14,712 bases of DNA from Thermodesulfovibrionales bacterium (lineage in GTDB: Bacteria > Nitrospirota > Thermodesulfovibrionia > Thermodesulfovibrionales > UBA1546), in assembly GCA_030018605.1 (NCBI GenBank), contig JASEHP010000026.1, positions 1 through 14,712 on the forward strand, given 5' to 3'. Under the pieces are notes generated by a model, which was not told where the DNA came from, did no database searches, and worked only from the letters and a program-made list of their open reading frames with translations. Positions 1 through 6,479 of this stretch are shown piece after piece (position 1 is the stretch's first letter; each line of letters opens with the position of its first letter). The position numbers and the translations under genes were made by a program.

Positions 1-189
1 CTTTTCCATACTCCAAAACAGACACCGAAAAAAGTAATTATGCCTGAATTTATCAGAGAAGGCAGTCGTCATTCGTGGTGGTGAAATCCAGATCAAAACA
101 AACGATCATCTGTGCCGCGGCATACAGAAATCAACGATAACCTCGCAAGAAAGATATGCAAAGACCTCGGCATAAAACAAATAAAGTAA
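1..189 (+). pseudogene. hicA: HicA-like toxin fragment, interrupted by TGA
   Basis: Frame 1 is open from the window edge to TAA at 187-189 except for one TGA at 82-84. The conceptual product contains FIREGSRHSWW, then the TGA, then NPDQNK, SSVPRHTEIND and LARKICKDLGI. This matches the C-terminal two thirds of a HicA/YcfA-type mRNA interferase, a small double-stranded-RNA-binding-fold toxin with a conserved Gly-Ser-x-His. The family usually has a third Trp (TGG) where the TGA stands, so a single nonsense change explains the break. The residues before FIREG look shorter than in typical relatives, and the N-terminus lies outside the window. Any hicB antitoxin partner would also be outside. Alternatives are a sequencing error at position 84, or two independent short peptides. 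The family assignment is from recalled consensus, not a search. Confidence 0.6.
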
Positions 190-217
190 GCCCTAACAAT
201 CAAATCCAGCGGAAGCG
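190..217. other. attC-like half site after hicA remnant (candidate)
   Basis: Directly after the hicA stop the plus strand reads GCCCTAACAATCAAATCC and then AGCGGAAGCG. This resembles the left half of an integron attC recombination site: an RYYYAAC-type R'' box, a short AT-rich spacer and an L''-like AGCGGA. The expected complementary right half (L'/R', ending GTTRGGC) is not present downstream, where the recG stop codon begins at 220. The first base of the putative R'' 7-mer (C instead of R) is also off consensus. Toxin-antitoxin genes are common integron cassettes and an integron integrase lies at the other end of the window, so a decayed cassette is plausible but unproven. Confidence 0.25.
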
Positions 218-2335
218 TTAACTCGTCTTAAACAGTTCTATCTTTCCCTTCCAGAACATTTCAAGCCCCTTTTTCAACTCAGGGAATGAATTTAGCTCTG
301 AATCTTTATCAATCAAGGCAAATGCCTCTTTTCTCGCGGCATCAAGAAGCCTTGCATCCCTTATTATATTCGCAAGCTTGAGGTCAGGCATCCCTGCCTG
401 TCTTGTCCCGAAAAATTCTCCGGGCCCTCTTATATCGAGGTCTTCCTCTGAAATCCTGAAGCCGTCATTGGTTTTCACCATTATATCAAGCCTTCTCCGC
501 GCATCCTCGCTTAATGGCTCATACATTAAAAGAAAACAATACGACTGGCTGCCTCCCCTCCCCACCCTTCCCCTTAACTGGTGAAGCTGGGAAAGCCCGA
601 ACCTCTCCGCGTGAACTATAAGCATCATCGCCGCGTTAGGCACATCCACGCCGACCTCTATGACTGTAGTGCTTACAAGAACATCAATCCCGCCCGTCTT
701 GAATGACGCCATTATATTCTCCCTCTCCTGCGGTTTCAGCCTGCCGTGAATAAGCTCAACCTTCAGCTTCGGGAATATTTTCTCAAGCGCCTCTTTCCCT
801 ATTATCGCAGATTTGAGATTCGTTTTCTCTGTTTCATCAATAACAGGATATACAACATATACCTGCCTGCCTTTTTTTGTTTCTTCAGCAATCGCCCTGT
901 AAATGTATTCCTTCTGTCCGGCATTAAACAAGCGTGTTATAACAGGCCTTCTGCATGGAGGAAGTTCATCTATAACAGAATAATCAAGGTCTCCGTAGAG
1001 CGTCATTGACAGGGTTCTTGGAATAGGTGTTGCAGTCATGACAAGGATATCGGGATTCACGGCTTTTTTTCTGAGAAGCTGCCTCTGCATAACGCCGAAT
1101 CTGTGCTGTTCGTCTATTATCGCAAGCCCGAGGTTTTTAAATTCCACGCCTTCCTGTATAAGCGCATGTGTTCCTATGATTATGTTAATCTTTCCTGACG
1201 CTATCTCACGACGTAACGCGTCACGCGTAACGCGTAACGTGTTTGCGCTTCCTGTCACAAGGCATACCTTCAATCCCATATCTTCTATCATCTTGTGTAT
1301 GTTCATGTAATGCTGTCCTGCCAATATCTCGGTAGGCGCCATTAAAGCCGACTGATAACCGCACTCAGCGGCAGTGAGCATTGCCATAACCGCAATAACA
1401 GTCTTGCCGCAACCCACATCTCCCTGAAGAAGCCTGTTCATCGGGTGAGGTTTTCTCATGTCGTGAAGTATTTCCTCAAATACCCTCTGCTGGGCAGATG
1501 TGAGCTTGAATTTAAGCGTATCCATAAATTTCCTTACAAGAGCGCCGTCGCAATTAAACGCAATGCCGGTTTCAACCTCTTTGCCTTTCTTAATCACCGA
1601 AAGCCCGAGTTCGAACTTAAAGAGTTCATCAAAATAAAGCCTTTTCTGATAAATGCTTGCGCCGCTGTTAAGGCTGTCTATATCTGTGCCGCTCTCAGGA
1701 AAGTGGGAATTAAATATGCTCTCGGTAAGCCCGTGGAAATTATGCCTGACACGTATTTCTTCAGGCAGGCACTCAGAGACCTCTTTGATGCAGGTATTGA
1801 TAAGATTGAACATTATAGTCCGTAACTGCCTTACGCTAAGGCCCGCTGTCGTCCTGTAAATCGGGACTATCCTTGCGGTGTGTATAAATGCATCGGCGTC
1901 ATCGGTGACAAACTCATATTCCGGGTTATCAAATTCAAATCCGATTCCCCAGTAGGGATTCCTCTTAACAATGCCGCTCAGGATTACTTCCTGCCCTGCT
2001 TCAAAGTTTTTTTTCAGGAAAGGCTGGTTAAACCACTTGCCTTTGACAATGCCGCTTCCGTCAGATACCGTCAACTCAAACAACTTCATATTGCGCCTCG
2101 GCAGTTTTATTACCTCGGCAGAAATAACCTTGCCGATGACAGTTTCAAGCCGGCCATATCCGAGAGCGCTTATTTTTTTGATATTTTTTCTGTCTTCGTA
2201 TCTGTATGGAAGGTAGTAAAGGGCTTCTTCTGCTGTCTTGATTCCGAGAGTATTAAGGAGCTTTGCGCGCCGGGGGCCGACGCCTTTGATGTATTGTACA
2301 GGGAATTCTGAAAGGTTCTTGCCCATCAATCCCAT
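218..2335 (-). CDS. recG: ATP-dependent DNA helicase RecG
   Basis: RecG unwinds branched DNA, reversing stalled replication forks and remodelling Holliday junctions in the cytoplasm. The 705-residue product has the expected order: an N-terminal region with YIKGVGPRRAKLL (helix-hairpin-helix-like), the wedge OB domain, then two helicase lobes. Visible motifs are Walker A GDVGCGKT (about residues 304-311), the DEQH box in IIDEQHRFGV (about 408), TATPIPRTL (about 435), VSTTVIEVGVDVP, and QLRGRVGRGG (about 588). Length is normal for the family. The start is either Met1 (2335) or Met4 (2326); neither has a strong Shine-Dalgarno. It follows nusA by 18 bases on the same strand, so it is probably the last gene of a rimP-nusA-recG operon. 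Residues about 366-377 are encoded by a degenerate heptamer array, lying in the loop before IASGKINIIIGTHAL. Confidence 0.97.
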   Translation of the reverse strand: MGLMGKNLSEFPVQYIKGVGPRRAKLLNTLGIKTAEEALYYLPYRYEDRKNIKKISALGYGRLETVIGKVISAEVIKLPRRNMKLFELTVSDGSGIVKGKWFNQPFLKKNFEAGQEVILSGIVKRNPYWGIGFEFDNPEYEFVTDDADAFIHTARIVPIYRTTAGLSVRQLRTIMFNLINTCIKEVSECLPEEIRVRHNFHGLTESIFNSHFPESGTDIDSLNSGASIYQKRLYFDELFKFELGLSVIKKGKEVETGIAFNCDGALVRKFMDTLKFKLTSAQQRVFEEILHDMRKPHPMNRLLQGDVGCGKTVIAVMAMLTAAECGYQSALMAPTEILAGQHYMNIHKMIEDMGLKVCLVTGSANTLRVTRDALRREIASGKINIIIGTHALIQEGVEFKNLGLAIIDEQHRFGVMQRQLLRKKAVNPDILVMTATPIPRTLSMTLYGDLDYSVIDELPPCRRPVITRLFNAGQKEYIYRAIAEETKKGRQVYVVYPVIDETEKTNLKSAIIGKEALEKIFPKLKVELIHGRLKPQERENIMASFKTGGIDVLVSTTVIEVGVDVPNAAMMLIVHAERFGLSQLHQLRGRVGRGGSQSYCFLLMYEPLSEDARRRLDIMVKTNDGFRISEEDLDIRGPGEFFGTRQAGMPDLKLANIIRDARLLDAARKEAFALIDKDSELNSFPELKKGLEMFWKGKIELFKTS
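1205..1242. repeat. Heptamer tandem repeat inside recG
   Basis: The plus strand shows units of seven: CGTAACG (1212-1218), CGTCACG, CGTAACG and CGTAACG (to 1239), with a partial TCACGA before and TGT after. The array is in frame within the recG CDS (about residues 366-377). It is located between the conserved LVTGS and IASG motifs, where relatives carry a variable linker. Confidence 0.8.
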
Positions 2336-2353
2336 GAAACGCAGGCAGACAGC

Positions 2354-3493
2354 CTACGATTCGTTAGTTTTCTTTTTCTTCTCCGCCTCTGCGGATTTCC
2401 GATGCGCTTCTTTGTCTATGGCCTCTTCCAATATCTTATCCGCTTCTTCCATCTTGATCTTGGAGTACTCCGTGTCGCTCATTATGTCTATGTCCCATCC
2501 AGTAAGCTTCATGGCAAGCCTTACATTTTGCCCTTTCTTGCCTATTGCAAGCGAAAGCTGCTGGTCATTGACAACAACCATTGCTGTCTTGCTTTCTTCG
2601 TTTATGCCGATTCTTTCAACGCTTGCGGGGCTGAGCGCACGGGCAATAAGCATCCTCGGGTCATCGGTCCACGGGATTATATCTATCCTCTCACCTCTAA
2701 GCTCCCTCACTATAGACTGAACCCTTGTCCCTTTCATCCCAACACATGCGCCCACGGGATCTATGGATGCATTTGTAGAATAAACAGCAATCTTTGTTCT
2801 GTCGCCGGCCTCACGGACTATATCCTTTATCACAACAATGCCTTCGCTTATTTCAGGAACTTCCATCTTGAACAATTCCCCGACAAAACTCGGGTTTGTC
2901 CTTGAAACAAGGATAACAGGCTCCTTTGTGCTTATCTTCACTTCTTCTATACGCGCCCTGACAGTATCTCCTCTCCTTAGATTTTCTCCGGGCAGCGCCT
3001 CACTCTGGGGAAGAATAGCTTCCGTTTTGCCAATATTAATGTAGTAATTATTTTTTTCCTTCCTCATCACAGTCCCGCTTACAACCTGCCCTACTTTATC
3101 TTTGAACTCGGCATAGATGACATCACGCTCAGCCTCACGGACTTTTTGAAAAATAACCTGTTTCGCTGTCTGGGCAGCTATCCTGCCAAAGTCATGAACA
3201 TCAAGCGGCACGTCAACACTTTCTGCCCCTGCTTTGTCCGGAAAAAGTTTTTTCACATCAGACTTGGAAATCTCCATGTCTTTATCGGAAACCTTATCCA
3301 CAACAATCTTTGTCTCATAAGCCGTGATATTGCAGGTTTTAGGGTCTATCTTAAGATGGACATTCGTTCTTCCGCCATACCGTTTCCTTGCAGCAGAAAG
3401 CAGCGCAGCTTCAAGTGCGGCAAGAAGAATGCCCTTCTCTATGCCTTTTTCCCTGCTTATCTGATCTATTCCCTGACAGAGTTCTTTTGTCAT
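2354..3493 (-). CDS. nusA: Transcription termination/antitermination factor NusA
   Basis: NusA binds RNA polymerase and nascent RNA, modulating pausing, intrinsic termination and antitermination. The 379-residue product shows the N-terminal polymerase-binding domain starting with the typical REKGIEKGILLAALEAAL segment. An S1 domain follows at about 130-200 (KVGQVVSGTVMRKEKNNYYINIG), then two KH domains with VGACVGMKGTRVQSIVREL (about 245-265) and LAIGKKGQNVRLA (about 315-328). It ends in a Lys/Glu-rich tail. It lacks the C-terminal acidic repeats of the 495-residue Escherichia coli protein, as do many bacterial NusAs. Its ATG overlaps the rimP stop by four bases, implying translational coupling. 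Confidence 0.97.
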   Translation of the reverse strand: MTKELCQGIDQISREKGIEKGILLAALEAALLSAARKRYGGRTNVHLKIDPKTCNITAYETKIVVDKVSDKDMEISKSDVKKLFPDKAGAESVDVPLDVHDFGRIAAQTAKQVIFQKVREAERDVIYAEFKDKVGQVVSGTVMRKEKNNYYINIGKTEAILPQSEALPGENLRRGDTVRARIEEVKISTKEPVILVSRTNPSFVGELFKMEVPEISEGIVVIKDIVREAGDRTKIAVYSTNASIDPVGACVGMKGTRVQSIVRELRGERIDIIPWTDDPRMLIARALSPASVERIGINEESKTAMVVVNDQQLSLAIGKKGQNVRLAMKLTGWDIDIMSDTEYSKIKMEEADKILEEAIDKEAHRKSAEAEKKKKTNES

Positions 3494-3960
3494 TTTATCT
3501 CTATCTCCAGTCTTGCCCTTGATATGTTGTCAAAAGGTATATTACGCTCTTTCCCGTTTATATCTAATTGTATAATGTCCGCACTTATACCGGTTATCCT
3601 GCCGAGAAAAAAATTCTGGTTATCTATCTTGTCTTTAGTAATTATCCTCACAAGTTTCCCCATATGCTTTTCAAAATCCTTCAATGCAGCTAATGGCCTG
3701 TCAAGCCCCGGTGATGAAACCTCAAGATTATAAGGTCCCTGCAAAGAGTCTTCCGTGTCAAGCATTAAACCAAGGCTTCTGCTGAATCTCTCGCAGTCAT
3801 CAAGAGTCACCCCTCCGCTTCTGTCTATCGTAACTCTCAGCAATGTCCCCTTCCCTCTGCCTAATAACCTTGCCTCAAGCACCTCAACGTTCTGGTCATC
3901 AGCAACTTGCCTTGCCATCTTTAGCGTTGTTTCCTCAAGAATTGACTGTTTTATATCCAT
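3490..3960 (-). CDS. rimP: Ribosome maturation factor RimP
   Basis: RimP assists maturation of the 30S ribosomal subunit. The product, about 156 residues from the chosen start, contains the typical TLLRVTIDR-GGVTLDDCERFSRSLGLMLD region, then YNLEVSSPGLDRPL in the N-terminal domain. A small C-terminal Sm-like barrel follows (GKLVRI to IPFDNISRARL). I place the start at MDIKQSIL (ATG at 3960). A reading 11 residues longer from 3993 would begin inside a strong hairpin and adds residues untypical of the family. Only a weak AGGT precedes the chosen ATG. The gene overlaps nusA by four bases, the widespread rimP-nusA pairing. A 14-bp hairpin about ten bases upstream may control the operon. Confidence 0.93.
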   Translation of the reverse strand: MDIKQSILEETTLKMARQVADDQNVEVLEARLLGRGKGTLLRVTIDRSGGVTLDDCERFSRSLGLMLDTEDSLQGPYNLEVSSPGLDRPLAALKDFEKHMGKLVRIITKDKIDNQNFFLGRITGISADIIQLDINGKERNIPFDNISRARLEIEIK

Positions 3961-3970
3961 ATACCTATAA

Positions 3971-4002
3971 AACAAAAGAGTGGGAACCCCCACTCTTTTG
4001 TT
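3971..4002 (-). promoter_or_regulatory. Leader hairpin ahead of rimP (possible attenuator)
   Basis: On the minus strand AACAAAAGAGTGGG pairs perfectly with CCCACTCTTTTGTT across a GGTT loop, a 14-bp stem. It is followed by TTATAGGTAT and then the rimP ATG at 3960. The 3' arm is T-rich (TTTTGTT), so it resembles an intrinsic terminator with a short U tract. It is separate from the terminator of the upstream lipoprotein gene at 4066-4114, so it probably acts on rimP-nusA-recG transcription or initiation rather than ending the lipoprotein mRNA. Its function is inferred. Confidence 0.6.
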
Positions 4003-4065
4003 AAAATAATGCTGAAGTTGCTTAAAATATGTAATAAAACTGCTTTAATTTATCACTTTATCACC

Positions 4066-4114
4066 AAAAAAGCAATCATTTTCAGGGGTGAAGAAAACCA
4101 CCCCTGAAAATGAT
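4066..4114 (-). terminator. Rho-independent terminator of the small lipoprotein gene
   Basis: A perfect 16-bp stem (4075-4090 with 4099-4114) with an 8-base loop contains a GGGGTG/CACCCC core. On the minus strand it is followed by TGC and a run of six T (4071-4066). It begins six bases past the stop of the lipoprotein gene, making a classic strong intrinsic terminator. Confidence 0.9.
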
Positions 4115-4120
4115 AAAAAC

Positions 4121-4267
4121 TTATTTGCCTGCTGGCGCTGCTGGCGCTGCCGGTGCTGCTGGAGCCTCAGCCGGTTTTGGAGCCTCTGCCTTTTTGCAGC
4201 CTGCTACTGTAAGAGCAAATGCTACAATCAGCACTAATGAAAGGATTAAAGCTATTACTTTCTTCAC
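4121..4267 (-). CDS. Small Ala/Pro-rich lipoprotein
   Basis: The start is a GTG at 4267, chosen because GAGGAGGAGGTGA lies five to eight bases upstream, an almost ideal ribosome-binding site. The 48-residue product begins MKKVIALILSLVLIVAFALT and then VAGC, a signal peptide with a lipobox whose Cys24 would be lipidated. The mature part is only 25 residues, CKK followed by AEAPKPAEAP and repeats of APA, ending AGK. It has its own promoter (TTGACA, 17 bases, TATCAA) and a strong terminator, so it looks like a highly expressed single-gene unit. Lys at +2 would, by E. coli Lol rules, favour outer-membrane sorting. I do not recognise a named family. The Ala/Pro tail could span the periplasm or contact peptidoglycan, but that is speculation. 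Confidence 0.8.
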   Translation of the reverse strand: MKKVIALILSLVLIVAFALTVAGCKKAEAPKPAEAPAAPAAPAAPAGK

Positions 4268-4310
4268 TAGGGTCACCTCCTCCTCAATATAATGTAAAAC
4301 AGACCTTAAT

Positions 4311-4339
4311 TTGATAACATATATAATAAATATTGTCAA
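4311..4339 (-). promoter_or_regulatory. Promoter of the small lipoprotein gene
   Basis: On the minus strand TTGACA (4339-4334) is followed by 17 bases and TATCAA (4316-4311), a sigma-70-like promoter. The ribosome-binding site and GTG start are about 45 bases further on. The -35 box overlaps that of the opposite gph promoter by five bases. Confidence 0.7.
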
Positions 4340-4360
4340 GATTTTTTAAAAATCTATAAT
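4333..4360 (+). promoter_or_regulatory. Promoter of gph-trmN6
   Basis: TTGTCA (4333-4338), a 16-base spacer and a perfect TATAAT (4355-4360) form a sigma-70-like promoter. GAGGG (4370-4374) then lies eight bases before the gph ATG at 4383. The -35 element is shared, on the opposite strand, with the lipoprotein promoter. Confidence 0.8.
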
Positions 4361-4382
4361 AAACAGATAGAGGGTATTTTTT

Positions 4383-5087
4383 ATGGAAAATTTTAACAAT
4401 CTGGAACTTATCATCTTTGACCTTGATGGCACACTTGTTGACTCCGGCAAAGACATAACCAACGCGCTGAATTATGCTATAGCGCCCTACGGTTTTAAGT
4501 CTCTTACCGTGGAGGACACCGTTAAGTTTGTGGGGGAAGGCTTGACGAGGCTTATAGAAAAGATTCTCGGTGACAATAATGCTTCCGTAAAAGACACAGC
4601 GATTGAGAGGTTTATCAATTACTATTCAGAACACCTCACTGATTTCACAAAACCATATCCGGAAGTAGCAAAAACCCTTGAGATTCTCTGCAGATATAAA
4701 AAGGCGGTGATATCTAACAAAAGAGAGTCCTTGTCAAAAAAACTCCTTGAACAACTCGGACTCATGAAATTTTTTGATGTAGTGCTTGGAAGCGACAGCG
4801 TCCCTGAAAAAAAACCATCCCCGGCGCCTGTTAAAAAAGTTCTCGAAATTCTCGGCGTATATCCCGGCAGGGCGATTATCGTAGGCGACAGCGACTTTGA
4901 CATACAAGCAGGAAAAGGCGCAGGGCTAATCACAGTAGCGGTAACTTACGGATTCAGGGACAGGGAAACACTTAAAGGCGCGGACTTCATTATTGACAGC
5001 ATTGACGAACTGCCGGACTTGATAGGGATGCAAGATGCACCACAAATCATGAATCATGCATCATGTATCGTGCATCGTGTATCATGA
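4383..5087 (+). CDS. gph: HAD-family phosphatase, phosphoglycolate phosphatase-like
   Basis: It probably dephosphorylates 2-phosphoglycolate, a by-product of DNA repair and oxygenase reactions, in the cytosol; other small sugar phosphates are possible. The 234-residue product has all haloacid-dehalogenase motifs: FDLDGTLVDS with nucleophile Asp13 and Asp15, VISNK (motif II), KKPSPAP with the motif III Lys, and IIVGDSDFDIQAG (motif IV). The helical cap lies between motifs I and II (about residues 20-85). It has a good promoter and GAGGG ribosome-binding site. The last 18 or so residues (after DELPDLIG) are encoded by a heptamer repeat and look unlike the family. The TGA stop lies in the array and abuts the ATG of the next gene. 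Confidence 0.88.
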   Translation: MENFNNLELIIFDLDGTLVDSGKDITNALNYAIAPYGFKSLTVEDTVKFVGEGLTRLIEKILGDNNASVKDTAIERFINYYSEHLTDFTKPYPEVAKTLEILCRYKKAVISNKRESLSKKLLEQLGLMKFFDVVLGSDSVPEKKPSPAPVKKVLEILGVYPGRAIIVGDSDFDIQAGKGAGLITVAVTYGFRDRETLKGADFIIDSIDELPDLIGMQDAPQIMNHASCIVHRVS

Positions 5088-5094
5088 ATGATGG
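5046..5094. repeat. Heptamer repeat spanning the gph stop and trmN6 start
   Basis: Seven perfectly phased 7-base units follow the pattern ATCATGN: ATCATGA, ATCATGC, ATCATGT, ATCGTGC, ATCGTGT, ATCATGA and ATGATGG. Related units (ATGCAAG, ATGCACC) precede them. The sixth unit contains the gph stop (TGA, 5085-5087) and the seventh the methyltransferase start (ATG, 5088-5090). The repeat therefore supplies both translation signals. Confidence 0.9.
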
Positions 5095-5864
5095 ATCTCA
5101 CATTAGACACAATACGCAATGTAAAGCTTTACCAGAATAAGAGAGGCTACAGGTTTTCCGTAGATGCGCTCCTTCTTTACTCATTTGTAAACCTGCGCAG
5201 GGCGCACAAGATTGCCGATCTCGGCGCAGGCTCCGGGATTGTAGGAATCCTGCTGGCAAAAAAATATCATGATTCAGAGGTTGCCCTTATCGAAATTCAG
5301 AACAGCCTCGCCGGGCTTGCAGAAAAGAACATCGTCTTGAATAACCTTGAAGATAGGGTAAGGGTGATTAAGTATGACATCAGGGATTTGGATACGGAGA
5401 AACGGAGACGCGGAGAAACAGAGGGAAAAACAATCACCGATTCACCCATTCACCCATTCACCGCTTCACCGTTTCACCAGTTTGACCTCGTTGTATCAAA
5501 TCCGCCGTTCAGGAGGCAAAAAACAGGACTGATAAGCCCTACGGATGAAAAGGCTATAGCAAGGCACGAGATAGAACTCAAACTTGCTGATTTAATACAG
5601 ACATCATGCTCGCTTCTGAGGTCCAAAGGCAGATTCTGCATGATTTACCATCCCTCAAGACTTGTGGAACTCTTTGATGCCTTAAGAGAAAAACACATGG
5701 AACCCAAAAGATTAAGGTTTGTTCATTCCAATCTCACAACAGAGGCAAAGATGGTGCTTATAGAAGCAGTAAAAGAAGGCAGGGCTGAGATAAAAATTGA
5801 GAAACCCCTGTATATATATAACGAAGACGGGACATACACGGATGAGATGAAAGCCCTCTATTAA
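5088..5864 (+). CDS. trmN6: tRNA1(Val) (adenine(37)-N6)-methyltransferase-like protein
   Basis: The protein is a class I SAM-dependent N6-adenine methyltransferase of the TrmN6/YfiC type, which in E. coli methylates A37 of tRNA1(Val). The 258-residue product starts with the typical LDTIRNVKLYQNKRGYRFSVDALLL. It then has the SAM-binding motif DLGAGSGIVGILLA (about residues 45-58) and the catalytic NPPF followed by RRQKTGLISP (about 138-152). Between them, residues about 102-131 (TEKRRRGETEG then TDSPIHPFTASPFHQ) are low-complexity and encoded by octamer repeats, an insertion relative to family members that normally go straight from the DIRDL strand to FDLVVSNPPF. There is no Shine-Dalgarno; the start abuts the gph stop, so translation is probably coupled. 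The fold and methyltransferase role are sure; the exact tRNA substrate is inferred. Confidence 0.85.
   Translation: MMDLTLDTIRNVKLYQNKRGYRFSVDALLLYSFVNLRRAHKIADLGAGSGIVGILLAKKYHDSEVALIEIQNSLAGLAEKNIVLNNLEDRVRVIKYDIRDLDTEKRRRGETEGKTITDSPIHPFTASPFHQFDLVVSNPPFRRQKTGLISPTDEKAIARHEIELKLADLIQTSCSLLRSKGRFCMIYHPSRLVELFDALREKHMEPKRLRFVHSNLTTEAKMVLIEAVKEGRAEIKIEKPLYIYNEDGTYTDEMKALY
5393..5481. repeat. Two octamer repeat blocks inside trmN6
   Basis: Block one (5393-5424) has four 8-base units of the type NACGGAGA. Block two (5434-5481) has six phased units: TCACCGAT, TCACCCAT, TCACCCAT, TCACCGCT, TCACCGTT and TCACCAGT. Both blocks are in frame and together encode an extra low-complexity loop just before the catalytic NPPF motif. 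Confidence 0.85.
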
Positions 5865-5876
5865 AATACCTGCGTT

Positions 5877-6479
5877 TTATTTCTTCCTCCATTTTCCCTT
5901 GCTTGCCTTTCTTCTTGATGTGATATGCCATATCCTGAAAAGCCTTTCAAGCTTGTCTTTATATGCCATTGATAAAAAAACAGCGACGACAGCAGCGCCC
6001 AGAAGTATAAAAAACCTGTAATACTGCTGGTTGTGGATATAACTTCCTCCGAGCGTCAACAGAACAGTGCCGGCAAATCTGCCTACGGTGCTTATTACCA
6101 AAAATTCCTTTGTTGTCAGATGCCCGAGCCCGAGGATATAACAGAGGGAATCTTTTGGAAAACCCGGTATAAGAAACAACAGAAAGACAAGGAATGCGCC
6201 CTTGTGATGAAGAAGGTAATCGTATCTCTCCATCGTTTTCTTTTTGATGAATTTCTCAACGAACGGCCTTCCGAGAAATCTCGACAGGCTGAACGCCACA
6301 TAAGAACCGATGGTAAGGCCGATTGTGGAGAGTCCTATGCCTAAAACTATTCCGTAGAGGTACCCGCCGATAAAGCCTGTGACTTCTCCCGGAATAGGAG
6401 CGGCAACAACCTGGATTACCTGCAAAAATATAAACCCGATAAAAGAGAGGAAGCCTAACGAATTGAGAAACTCGGCCAT
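5877..6479 (-). CDS. TVP38/DedA-family integral membrane protein (SNARE-associated domain)
   Basis: The protein is an inner-membrane protein of the TVP38/TMEM64/DedA group, linked in other bacteria to membrane homeostasis and lipid or ion transport. The 200-residue ORF from the first ATG shows the domain: PIPGEVTGFIGGYLYG near the start, LIPGFPKDSLCYILGLGHLT in the middle, several membrane helices, and a basic tail (RRKASKGKWRKK). The reading frame stays open for 46 more codons upstream and encodes another clear membrane helix (WLRLLILLVVIAGSTIIL), as expected at the family's N-terminus, but no ATG, GTG or TTG is available there. An ATA at 6599-6597 sits seven bases after AGGAG and would give a 240-residue protein. 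The true start is therefore probably 6599, either by AUA initiation or after loss of ATG. It lies downstream of the slipin gene on the same strand and is probably co-transcribed. Confidence 0.85.
   Translation of the reverse strand: MAEFLNSLGFLSFIGFIFLQVIQVVAAPIPGEVTGFIGGYLYGIVLGIGLSTIGLTIGSYVAFSLSRFLGRPFVEKFIKKKTMERYDYLLHHKGAFLVFLLFLIPGFPKDSLCYILGLGHLTTKEFLVISTVGRFAGTVLLTLGGSYIHNQQYYRFFILLGAAVVAVFLSMAYKDKLERLFRIWHITSRRKASKGKWRKK

Noticed and set aside
3490..3993. Longer RimP starting at GTG 3993
   Set aside because: The extra codons are formed by the leader hairpin and match nothing expected at the RimP N-terminus; ATG at 3960 fits the family.
4110..4292. Plus-strand ORF rich in Gly and Ala
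   Set aside because: Shadow of the lipoprotein gene on the other strand, whose start signal, signal peptide and terminator are all convincing.
5434..5481. Possible CRISPR-like or minisatellite array
   Set aside because: Units of 7-8 bases without spacers and in coding frame; no cas genes anywhere in the window.
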